45,401 nucleotides of DNA, taken from NCBI GenBank assembly GCA_021811615.1, contig JAJZNW010000069.1, forward strand, positions 1-45,401. Reading direction: 5' to 3'. Below the pieces are notes generated by a model. That model saw nothing but the letters and a program-made list of their open reading frames with translations. It ran no database searches and was not told the origin of the DNA. Every line of letters begins with the position of its first letter. Within the stretch, counting starts at the first letter, position 1. This stretch comes from Bacteroidota bacterium. Lineage in GTDB: Bacteria; Bacteroidota; Ignavibacteria; Kryptoniales; JAKASW01. The translations under genes were made by a program, and so were the position numbers. Below are positions 34,454 to 42,302 of this stretch, piece after piece.

Positions 34454-36307
34454 TTACCCCCCCATCAGGATTTTCTCGATGAGTTTAGAGGCGAATTCGT
34501 TCCTTGGGTTGGCGGTGAGCACTTGCTGAAGCATGCGAAGAGCTTCGCCGCTTTTTCCTTCCCGAGCCTCAATAACGGCGAGATCTGTGAGTGCGTCTTC
34601 ATTTCCCGGGTGGTTCTTGAGAATCATGTTTAGCGCCTCGCGAGCAATGTCACGCTGGTCGTTCATGATAAGCTGCTCGGCGTCGAGCAGCTCGTTCCTT
34701 AGGCTGAGTTCGTTCTCGATGAAGCGAAGGTTCGACAACGCCACCCTGTTTTCGGGTTCTACTTCAAGGAGTCGCTTAAGAACACCGACAGCCGAGTCGT
34801 ATCTCTTTTGTATTATGTCCAGGACCGCGATGTTGTTCATGGCATCCGTATGGAAAGGAACCGAGGTTATTATGCCGAAGAAGACTGCGCGAGCGTCTTC
34901 CAGGCGGCCGTTTTCGACCAGTAATTCACCTTTCATATTCAGCAGGGCTGGAAAGCCCGGGTTGTTTTGGATAGCATCCTCAAGCAGTCCAAGAGCATCT
35001 TCCGATTCGCCCGACGCTCGCAATTCGGCGGCGGACTTCAGAGCTTCTGCGACAGGCTGCGGCATTTCCGAATCGCTGTGAATAGCAAACTTCGATTCCA
35101 GATCGCGCCTCGAGATCCTTCCGGCAGGTTTCTTTCGTTCGTACTCGACGGGTATAACATCGACGACATCCGGAGTCGTGAATTTGTCGGGAGTCCGCCA
35201 TGATGGACCTGCCTGGCCCGCATCCCAGCTGGACGCCGGCTGCATGAATAGCCGTGGCTTGTCATTTTCAGTCCGTAGAGTCTCCCGCACAGCGGCCTCG
35301 ATCACTTCGGGAGCTATGTTGACGACGCAGTGCGAGTACTCATACTTGCATACCCAATCACACCAGTAACAATCAAGCGGAAGCGCGGCTACGGATGTCT
35401 TCGGCATATACGGCATGAAGCGCCCGTAGTGACCGCCCCCAAGAACGACCACGTTAGGTATATCGACGGCGCATGCCATGTGAGCCAGACCTGTCTCAGC
35501 ACCGACCGCAATACGGCACTTCTTCATTAGTGCTGCAGTCTGGAGAAGCGTAGTCCTCCCACTGAGATTAATAGAGCGGGCATTTATCTCATTAATACAG
35601 TTTTGATTGAAGCCGTATGCCGAAGCGTCCCCGAACGCAAGGATAGAGAATTCATTCTCGGCACATATATCCTTAAGCGCCGCGCCGTAAGAAGGGTAAG
35701 TCCTTAAATGCGACCGGCCGAATGCAAACAGCGCCACCGTCTTCTCCGGTTGCAGCGCGTTCTTCTCAAAGAAGTCTGCCGCGAAGATTTCGTCCTCTTC
35801 AGGTATCCAGACCGTAGCACCCAGTCGGGGAGAACTTATACCGATGCCCGCCAGAAATTCCCGATACTTCTCGACCTCCGGTTCGTAATTGGAGCTGAAC
35901 TCGAGGAGGGAAGTAAATATCCCCTCTCTTTTCGACTTCACGTTCTTCGGTATGGTAGCCGAATTCCTGAAAGCCACCTTCTCCTTCGCCAGGCTGCCGA
36001 CAACCAGGAAGTCGGCCATTTGTTCCCACGTACATGTGGAGTCAAGTGCCAAATCAAATCCGCGGCTGCGAAGGTCAAGAAGCGTGTCATTCCTGTACTT
36101 TGTGTCGAGAAACATCGTCATCTTGTCGACTCCGACGACTCGCTCGACAAAAGGGCTTGCCCGATAGAGCTCGGCTATGTGCTCCTGGCATACGACCGTG
36201 ATGGCTGCATGTCCGAACTTTTCGTAAATGTGTGGGAGCATGGATGCAGCCAGAAGATTATCGCCGATGGCATCAAGCCTAACCCAAAGAATTTTCTTCC
36301 GTTCCAT
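34454..36307 (-). CDS. GT9 heptosyltransferase-like domain fused to TPR repeats
   Basis: The 617-aa protein has a GT-B, family-9 domain in residues 1-345: ILWVRLDAIGDNLLAASMLP at the start and RIAVGAETGLAHMACAVDIP near 270, like LPS heptosyltransferases. A four-Cys cluster (Cys313, 316, 320, 327 in DCYWCDWVCKYEYSHC) follows, perhaps a metal site. A low-complexity linker (350-410) leads to about four to five TPR units (418-617, e.g. ESEDALGLLEDAIQNNP). The gene ends in a run of seven G. A promoter-like TATATT lies 13 bp before the ATG; no Shine-Dalgarno. Donor and acceptor unknown. Confidence 0.85.
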   Translation of the reverse strand: MERKKILWVRLDAIGDNLLAASMLPHIYEKFGHAAITVVCQEHIAELYRASPFVERVVGVDKMTMFLDTKYRNDTLLDLRSRGFDLALDSTCTWEQMADFLVVGSLAKEKVAFRNSATIPKNVKSKREGIFTSLLEFSSNYEPEVEKYREFLAGIGISSPRLGATVWIPEEDEIFAADFFEKNALQPEKTVALFAFGRSHLRTYPSYGAALKDICAENEFSILAFGDASAYGFNQNCINEINARSINLSGRTTLLQTAALMKKCRIAVGAETGLAHMACAVDIPNVVVLGGGHYGRFMPYMPKTSVAALPLDCYWCDWVCKYEYSHCVVNIAPEVIEAAVRETLRTENDKPRLFMQPASSWDAGQAGPSWRTPDKFTTPDVVDVIPVEYERKKPAGRISRRDLESKFAIHSDSEMPQPVAEALKSAAELRASGESEDALGLLEDAIQNNPGFPALLNMKGELLVENGRLEDARAVFFGIITSVPFHTDAMNNIAVLDIIQKRYDSAVGVLKRLLEVEPENRVALSNLRFIENELSLRNELLDAEQLIMNDQRDIAREALNMILKNHPGNEDALTDLAVIEAREGKSGEALRMLQQVLTANPRNEFASKLIEKILMGG

Positions 36308-36591
36308 TTTGGATTAAGATAATATAAGGATAATCGTACTTTTTCTAAGCCGTTTCGATTCTACGGGTGAAGGATGACCGGAGACGCATTCGTCCTTCTC
36401 TTCACGTCCGGCAAGATTCCCGCGCAACGGAAAATGAGACCATCGCATACATCATTAAAATCAATCTCGGGCGGTTCCGGCAACAACAGGCATTCTCACT
36501 ATCGATTCACCTTCCAATGAGGTGATAACAACTGGTGGTTGCACTTCAAATGAGGACCGAGCGCGAGAGATTTCACACGGGGCCGATATTC

Positions 36592-37107
36592 CTATTTCGA
36601 CCTGAGTGATGGGAGGATAGTGGTTTCGCCATAAAGCTCCCCCCATCCGCGAGCTGTACGCAAGTAACACTCCTCGTCTGTCCGGGCGACCCTCCGCACT
36701 ACTTCGTTTAGATCCTTGTTGAAATACGCCGAGACGTTGTGCCAGACAAGCCGTGCCGTATCTGCGTTAGTCTTGACTGAAACGAGATGCAGATAATCCA
36801 CCTTACCATCGGCTCTGGCAATCGAATCGAGTCTTAAGGTTGAAGTCGGAAGGAGCCTTGCCGAAGGTATCACCGGCAACGCGTCCTCGACGATATTTGA
36901 ATCGAGGATAAAGACGTCTTGCTGCCGGTTGTTTCGATTGTTGAATGGTGTCACGAGATACGCCAGCTCATCGGAGAGACTGATTTTGATGATTGCGTTC
37001 CGACTAGAGCCTCTTTCGGGAGGCTTAGCCGCCTCCTGGGCGAAAGACGGTGAACATGCAATGAAAAGGGACAAAACTACGGCTGTGTATATCCAAATAC
37101 GGCCCAT
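36592..37107 (-). CDS. Secreted protein of unknown function
   Basis: I start at the ATG 37105-37107 (MGRIWIYTAVVL) because AGGAGG lies 5 bp upstream; a longer frame adds six residues. A signal peptide (about 1-24, ending SFAQ) leads to a 150-residue domain with mixed beta and helix content (AIIKISLSDELAYLVTPF, SVKTNADTARLVWHN, VRRVARTDEECYLRT). I recognise no family. It is flanked by a GT9-TPR gene and the UbiA gene, each with a gap of about 280-430 bp. Confidence 0.6.
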   Translation of the reverse strand: MGRIWIYTAVVLSLFIACSPSFAQEAAKPPERGSSRNAIIKISLSDELAYLVTPFNNRNNRQQDVFILDSNIVEDALPVIPSARLLPTSTLRLDSIARADGKVDYLHLVSVKTNADTARLVWHNVSAYFNKDLNEVVRRVARTDEECYLRTARGWGELYGETTILPSLRSK

Positions 37108-37537
37108 AGGAACCTCCTCTGTCAAGGCCGGTGAGAACGGAAAAGTGGCAGACTATGAACCCAAGTCAATAAACAAGACACTACAAAATCATTGGGCTCA
37201 TTGTCAGAAGCGGCGCTCTCACTTTGGACTGCACGAAATTATAATCGATGAACATCACGAAGTCAAGTTTTTGAGCGACCGGGTAGTGTACTAATTTGAT
37301 TTCCTTTACAAAAGTGTTTGAAATGAACCGCCAGGATCACGAAGAAACGCCAAGTTCTTTACTTCAGAATTATCCTTCGCGGTTCCTGGCGGACTTGGCG
37401 GTAGGGTAAGAACTTTCTTAGACAACGCGTATTGAAATTAGGACACTGCCAACGACCGGATAGTTGCGCTACCTTAAAAAAGCGGACCAGCTTATTGATT
37501 TCGGCAAACAGCGGGCGTGAATGGCTCCTAAGCCTTG
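37108..37537. other. 430-bp intergenic region with palindromic repeat
   Basis: This separates the unknown secreted-protein gene from the UbiA gene (both minus strand). The right half holds an imperfect inverted repeat listed separately. Otherwise no gene or terminator was identified. Confidence 0.6.
37327..37402. repeat. Imperfect palindromic intergenic repeat (CCGCCAGGA...CTTGGCGG)
   Basis: ACCGCCAGGATCACGAAG (37327-37344) faces CTTCGCGGTTCCTGGCGG (37375-37392), followed by ACTTGGCGGT (37393-37402) which repeats the CGCCAAG of 37348-37354 in inverse orientation. This resembles the CGCCAAG/CGCCAGG-rich palindromic elements repeated in many bacterial genomes, seen here once. Its role is unknown. 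Confidence 0.6.
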
Positions 37538-38554
37538 TCAGAACACGAGTGCATACGCAGCACCAAGTGCCAGCCCAAGTATGTACAGCCAGCCGAACCG
37601 CTTGTTATGGACGAGACTGAATCGATGGTACCATAGCGGCCAGCCGATGTAGCCTTCAGGAGGAGAGTCGGGACGAGGCTTCGAGAGAACTCCCATCGCT
37701 TTCCACGCACGCGGAAAATTCAGAAACACCAGAAGCGCAAACGGAGTAACGTAACCAAGTATAACCAGGACGAGCACCACAAAATACATGAGGAAAATAG
37801 AAGTCTGGTTGAATATCCGGGCGCGTTTTTCCCCGAGTACGATGGGAAGGGTCTTCTGACTCTGTGTCTGGTCAAATTCCATCTGGTCGATGTGCTTGCC
37901 GACCAGGATCGACATGACACCGAGCCCGTATGGGATCGACGCCAGGAAAGCGGGTGTCGATAGCTTCCCGGTCAGACAGTAGAACCCGCCCCCGATCATT
38001 AGCGGTCCCCACACAATAAGCGTCGCAATCTCGCCGAGTCCGATACTCTTCAAATCGCGGGGAGCTCCGTCGTACCAGTAGAGGATGCCGAGTCCGAGCG
38101 CAGCGAAGATTGCCGCCACGGGCCCCCTGACTACTGTGAAAAATATCGCGATCAATACACCGATTGTTATCAGGAACCAGATTCCCCTCTTCAGAGATTT
38201 CACGTTCATCATGTTGCTCGCAAGCGGATGGAGCGTGTATCTCATTCTCGGGGATTCCGGCGTGTCGTGGCCCCGGTGAAATCCGAAATAGTCGTTCGAA
38301 AGATTGCTTATTGCATGAGCCACCACGAGACCTACGAGGAGGAATATGAAATATAGTGTATTGAATGATCCCGACCTGATAGCGAGAAGGCCGGCTATTA
38401 TTGCGGCCTGTGCCGAAATGACCAGTATTATACTTCGTGAAGCATAAAGCCACCTCGAAATGGGGTCGAGCTTTTCGATCGGAAGTTCTTTTCTATAGAA
38501 ACCGCGAAAGGCATTGTACCAGAGTTCAGCTTTGGAAACTGTAACGTCGTTCAC
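37538..38554 (-). CDS. UbiA-family prenyltransferase
   Basis: The protein (about 338 aa from the GTG start at 38552-38554, supported by AGGAG 8 bp upstream) has about nine hydrophobic helices and the UbiA fold. The first Asp motif reads NDYFGFHRGHD: the first and last Asp of NDxxDxxxxxD are present but the middle one is Gly. The second motif is KHIDQMEFDQTQSQKTLP, as in a distinct UbiA branch, rather than the MenA-type RDINSD. It could serve menaquinone, heme or lipid prenylation, which is not resolved. The upstream frame extends to 38608 but lacks a ribosome site there. Confidence 0.85.
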   Translation of the reverse strand: MNDVTVSKAELWYNAFRGFYRKELPIEKLDPISRWLYASRSIILVISAQAAIIAGLLAIRSGSFNTLYFIFLLVGLVVAHAISNLSNDYFGFHRGHDTPESPRMRYTLHPLASNMMNVKSLKRGIWFLITIGVLIAIFFTVVRGPVAAIFAALGLGILYWYDGAPRDLKSIGLGEIATLIVWGPLMIGGGFYCLTGKLSTPAFLASIPYGLGVMSILVGKHIDQMEFDQTQSQKTLPIVLGEKRARIFNQTSIFLMYFVVLVLVILGYVTPFALLVFLNFPRAWKAMGVLSKPRPDSPPEGYIGWPLWYHRFSLVHNKRFGWLYILGLALGAAYALVF

Positions 38555-38668
38555 CTGCAACTCTCCTGAATAATTCGAGCCTAAATATAACACTTTCAGG
38601 GTGAGCAAATGAAGCCCCAGTCTCCCAACTCACCAAGCCCGCGGCTGCACAAGAGCCGTAAGAATAGA

Positions 38669-40876
38669 TCAGAATACCTGCCCGAAATTAAAATAGAATC
38701 CGGTTCCATCGCGACCGAAGCCTAAATCGGCTCGGACCACAAAATTGTCCATGTAGAGCCTGAGGCCCGCTACCGGATTTGCCGCCCAATTCCTGAGATC
38801 CGCTTCGAGAAGATTCTGCCACACCTTCCCGGCATCGAGACCGACAACCCCTCCGATTCTCCACACAATCGGAAATCTGACTTCGGCATTCATGAGAGCC
38901 ATCGCTTTATCGAGAAACCTGTCCTGCGTGACCCCCCGAAGCGTATTGTTCCCGCCAAGCGAGGTGAGGACCTGAACCGGGAGGTCGCCGCCCGCCACTT
39001 GCTGCAACCCTACCCGAAGGGCAAAGACAGTCGGAGGATAGAAGAGAGTATAATAGTACTGGGTCCACACCGCCATCCGCAGGAACGAAACATTGCCAAT
39101 CATCCCGCGGGGAGCATACTCCGACTCGACCTGCAGCGCGGCTCCCGAGGTCGGATTGATGAAGCTGTTCCTCGTGTCGTAACGGATATTTGCCCCGAGG
39201 GAGGCGTACATGACGGTTGCCGAGTTTAACGACGGTGGAAGCGATTTCAATATGCTAAGGGAGTCGAAACCGTAGTTCTCTATGCTTCTATATTTCACGG
39301 CGATCTGGCCTACGAATTCACGCGTCATCCCTCTGCTGAATGTAAGGCCTATCTCGACAGGTTCCCTGGTATAGCTCTCACGGTCCGAAAAGCGCGAGCC
39401 ATTGCCGATCCCATAGAAGTTATTCTGAAGCCATTTATCATAGTCGAATGTAAAATCGACAGCGAAAGGGTATACGGTCCCTTCGCGATATTCGATATCC
39501 GGATATGAGAACACGCCCCTGTACCATCTTTCACCTTTCGTGCTGTTGAACAACACAATGTCAAGGGACTCCTTTGAATGGAGAAGATCGAAGAGAAACA
39601 GTTTTGCTCCGTACCCCAGCCCGATGTCAGTGTCGTACGAGACGATTGGGAGAGGCTCGATCTTGCTCCTCCCTTCTCCGGAACCGGAGGCTCTTTCATG
39701 TTCGGACGGGGCGTGGATATCGATATCCGCAAAAGATGCGTAATGATCGGAGGCATGAATGCCGTCGACCGCCGAATCGAGTCCTATGCCCGACCTTAGC
39801 ACTTTTGCAACAGAGGGTCCTCGTCCCAGAAGGACATAGTCGATCCGTCTTGGTTTAGCGTCATATACCGCACCGATCCTATCCGACAAATCGAGGGCGT
39901 TCCGGCTCGCACCGGCAAAATTCGCAGAGTAGGCTACGTTCTCATTCCGGCCGGCATCCCATGTGAAGGACCCGGTGAGCGGTGGATCGGAGAAGGTGTC
40001 GCTGAATCCTCCTTCGTTCAACAGCGCACGCATTTCCCCTGAGGCAATCTCCGAATTGAAGTCTCCTGCTAAAATCACCGGCAGGTCCGCCGGAAGGCAG
40101 GCGAAATTCTTCATCAGTTTCTCAATTTCATTCCGACGTCTCATCGAGCCGTACGACAACTTTTTTCCGAGATCCTCAAGTTCTTCCCGTTGTATGGCGC
40201 TCTCCGCAAGCCAGCGTTCGAGCTGACCTGCGACCACCGAATCGGCAGGCGGGTAGGCACTGAGGTGGACATTCACCAGCAACATTTTATTGCCGCCTAT
40301 TTCAATGGTGGCAGCTTGCGCGAATTCCGATTCATCGAAATGCACCGTGATGAGATCGCCGTACACTCCGAACGAACCGGACAGTTTCCATACGGCATAC
40401 GATCTTAGGCGAAGGCCCTTCCGGGCAAGAATGGCGATCCCCTCTTTGAAATTCGACGGTATCCCGAGCGCAGCAAATTTCACGCCTGCGTTGCATACCT
40501 GGTGCACTTCGTCGAAACCGAGCGAGTCCGCAAGGCGGGATGAGAATCGATCGACCGGGTTCGCTTCCTGGATGAAGACCACATCGGGTGCAAGCCTCCG
40601 GAGGCCGCTCACTAGGAGGTCGAACCGCTTCTCTCTCCGATCCATCGTTTCATACTCGCCGAACCGCACGGTACCGCGGTAGTCCAGGCCCGACCAAACA
40701 TTAATCGTGACAACTCTCAGACTGTCATGGCCTGCAAAATCAGCCGAACTCGAGGCGCAACGAGTCATCGCCGTCAACAATCCCGCAATTGCCGCGGCCA
40801 GAGGAAGTCCTTTCCCAAACGCCATGAACCCCGTCAGGATACCGGGAAAGACAAAGCGCAACTTAACGAGCCTCAT
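38669..40876 (-). CDS. EEP-domain (endonuclease/exonuclease/phosphatase) fused to an Omp85-type barrel
   Basis: The start is taken as the ATG 40874-40876 (MRLVKLRFVFPG), 10 bp after the previous gene's TGA; the frame is open further upstream. The 735-aa product has an N-terminal signal-like segment (about 3-40), then a complete EEP fold (52-388): INVWSG (Asn59), IQEAN (Glu104), VNVHLSAYP (His204), LAGDFNS (Asp272, Asn274), RIDYVL (Asp346) and ASDHY (Asp377, His378). A short linker (389-407) leads to an Omp85-type barrel (408-735) with DTRNSFINPTSGA, the SLGGNNTLRGV loop motif and a terminal YFNFGQVF. No POTRA is visible. EEP enzymes cleave phosphodiesters or phosphates; substrate and topology are unknown. 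It follows the 40887 barrel by 10 bp. Confidence 0.9.
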   Translation of the reverse strand: MRLVKLRFVFPGILTGFMAFGKGLPLAAAIAGLLTAMTRCASSSADFAGHDSLRVVTINVWSGLDYRGTVRFGEYETMDRREKRFDLLVSGLRRLAPDVVFIQEANPVDRFSSRLADSLGFDEVHQVCNAGVKFAALGIPSNFKEGIAILARKGLRLRSYAVWKLSGSFGVYGDLITVHFDESEFAQAATIEIGGNKMLLVNVHLSAYPPADSVVAGQLERWLAESAIQREELEDLGKKLSYGSMRRRNEIEKLMKNFACLPADLPVILAGDFNSEIASGEMRALLNEGGFSDTFSDPPLTGSFTWDAGRNENVAYSANFAGASRNALDLSDRIGAVYDAKPRRIDYVLLGRGPSVAKVLRSGIGLDSAVDGIHASDHYASFADIDIHAPSEHERASGSGEGRSKIEPLPIVSYDTDIGLGYGAKLFLFDLLHSKESLDIVLFNSTKGERWYRGVFSYPDIEYREGTVYPFAVDFTFDYDKWLQNNFYGIGNGSRFSDRESYTREPVEIGLTFSRGMTREFVGQIAVKYRSIENYGFDSLSILKSLPPSLNSATVMYASLGANIRYDTRNSFINPTSGAALQVESEYAPRGMIGNVSFLRMAVWTQYYYTLFYPPTVFALRVGLQQVAGGDLPVQVLTSLGGNNTLRGVTQDRFLDKAMALMNAEVRFPIVWRIGGVVGLDAGKVWQNLLEADLRNWAANPVAGLRLYMDNFVVRADLGFGRDGTGFYFNFGQVF

Positions 40877-40886
40877 CGGAATCCGC

Positions 40887-41498
40887 TCACAGCAATACTG
40901 AGAATCCGAGCTGAAGTCCGAAGAATGACAACTTGCTTTCGCTCTTGTGAGATATTCCATATCCGTAATCCTGGCTGTCGGACCATGCGTGACTCTTATA
41001 GTTTATTTCTGTCCGAAGAACGACGAACCGGTTCAGGAGGACCTTCACTCCCGCTCCTGCATTGAAAACACCGATATCGAATTTGCTGCTCGCTTCGATC
41101 GGGAGGACCGTCATCCCTGCCATCTGGACGGAGTTTGCCACCCCGTACCCTGCACGCGCATACGGTGCAACAATTGAATTCGGCAGGAGATGCGTATAAG
41201 AAAGATTCATGAGTAAGTACTGGATGGGCTTGCTTTCCTCAGCAGCCATCAAGCTGAACTCGGGTTCAACAGAAAGGCCGTCCGCCAGATAGTAGCCCGG
41301 AGAAACGGCGAGAAAGACATAGTTGCGCGAGTCGGAGCTGGAATACGAACCTCCCCCCGAGTAGGTGTCGGAGTAGTGATTCGACCATGAACCGATGCTC
41401 CCCGAGAAGGATAACTCAACATCTCCTTTTTTGAACTGTGCGCATGCAACCGCAGCAGCAAGGAGAAGGACGGATGAAAGTGTGATTACGGACTTCAT
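40887..41498 (-). CDS. Small outer-membrane beta-barrel protein
   Basis: The 203-aa protein has a signal peptide (MKSVITLSSVLLLAAAVACA, cleavage likely after ACA) and a barrel-like body: EPEFSLMAA, APYARAGYGVAN, VFNAGAGVKVLL, VVLRTEINYK and a C-terminal LQLGFSVLL. It is a paralogue of the 25345-25878 product. A low-complexity Ser/Gly/Tyr stretch (SYSSSDSRN area) follows the signal. GAGGAG ribosome site lies just upstream. It is 10 bp upstream of the EEP-Omp85 gene and probably in one operon. Confidence 0.8.
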   Translation of the reverse strand: MKSVITLSSVLLLAAAVACAQFKKGDVELSFSGSIGSWSNHYSDTYSGGGSYSSSDSRNYVFLAVSPGYYLADGLSVEPEFSLMAAEESKPIQYLLMNLSYTHLLPNSIVAPYARAGYGVANSVQMAGMTVLPIEASSKFDIGVFNAGAGVKVLLNRFVVLRTEINYKSHAWSDSQDYGYGISHKSESKLSFFGLQLGFSVLL

Positions 41499-41516
41499 TG
41501 GTGTCTCCTCTCTTGA

Positions 41517-41544
41517 CTTATGATTTCAATTATTACAGAGTCAA
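41517..41544 (-). promoter_or_regulatory. Possible promoter of the small barrel / EEP-Omp85 unit
   Basis: On the minus strand TTGACT (41539-41544) and CATAAG (41517-41522) are 16 bp apart, 19 bp before the ATG. Only the -35 is strong. Confidence 0.3.
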
Positions 41545-41621
41545 AGTAGGAGACGGCGGCGGACCGGATGTCAAGGAAAGGTCACGTGCCGGTAAAAATC
41601 GTCCACTGGCACTCCGCTGCG

Positions 41622-42302
41622 TCAGCAGGTAAATTTATATCCGGCAGTATGGATGGTTAGTATGAATTTCGGATTTGAAGGGTTCTCTTCGATCTTGTGT
41701 CTGATAGAAAGGATATAATTGTCTACCGTCCTGGTCGTCGGAAAGTTCTCATATCCCCAAACTTCATCCAGGAGCATATCCCGCGTCACGACTTCCCCCT
41801 TATGCTCGATCATATACTTGAGGACTTTGAACTCCCTCACCGTCAGCTTCAAAGGTTTACCCCGCCGGGTCACCTCGTGTTTTTTGAAATCGAGTTTGAC
41901 GTGTCCGAAGGCGAACTCATCGGTTTTATCGGCGTCCTTTCTTTGCCTTCTCAATATGGCTTTGATTCTCGCAAGCAATTCGAGGAGGCTGAACGGTTTC
42001 GTAACATAATCATCCGCACCGAGTTCGAGTCCAAGTACTTTGCTGGTCTCTTCCCTTTTGCTCGTCAGAATCAGGATCGGTGTGCTGATTCCTTCTTCAC
42101 GGAGATTTCGACAGACCTCCTCGCCGTTAATGAGAGGAAGCATCAGGTCGAGAATGATAAGATCGATATCCTTTGCCTTGCCTTTTGACAACCCTGCCTC
42201 GCCATCCGCGGCGGTTTGGACCTGGTAATGTTCGCGCACAAGCGCTTCGGCCAGGCCTGTCCTTATCGCGGCATCGTCTTCAACGACCAATATCTTTTTC
42301 AT
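41622..42302 (-). CDS. OmpR/PhoB-family response regulator
   Basis: Start at ATG 42300-42302 (MKKILVVEDDAA) with a GGAGGAAAA ribosome site; 226 aa. Receiver domain 1-118 with Asp9/Asp10, phospho-accepting Asp52 and Lys102, then a winged-helix DNA-binding domain (about 130-226) with VTRRGKPLKLTVREFKVLKY and VWGYENFPTTRTVDNYILSI. It overlaps the preceding kinase gene by ATGA, so it is the partner. It lies 123 bp before the small barrel gene. Confidence 0.97.
   Translation of the reverse strand: MKKILVVEDDAAIRTGLAEALVREHYQVQTAADGEAGLSKGKAKDIDLIILDLMLPLINGEEVCRNLREEGISTPILILTSKREETSKVLGLELGADDYVTKPFSLLELLARIKAILRRQRKDADKTDEFAFGHVKLDFKKHEVTRRGKPLKLTVREFKVLKYMIEHKGEVVTRDMLLDEVWGYENFPTTRTVDNYILSIRHKIEENPSNPKFILTIHTAGYKFTC

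Noticed and set aside
34457..34463. G7 run at the end of the GT9-TPR gene
   Set aside because: A homopolymer that could shift frame, but the reading frame ends correctly at TAA and the last residues are only Met-Gly-Gly, so no phase-variable switch is claimed.
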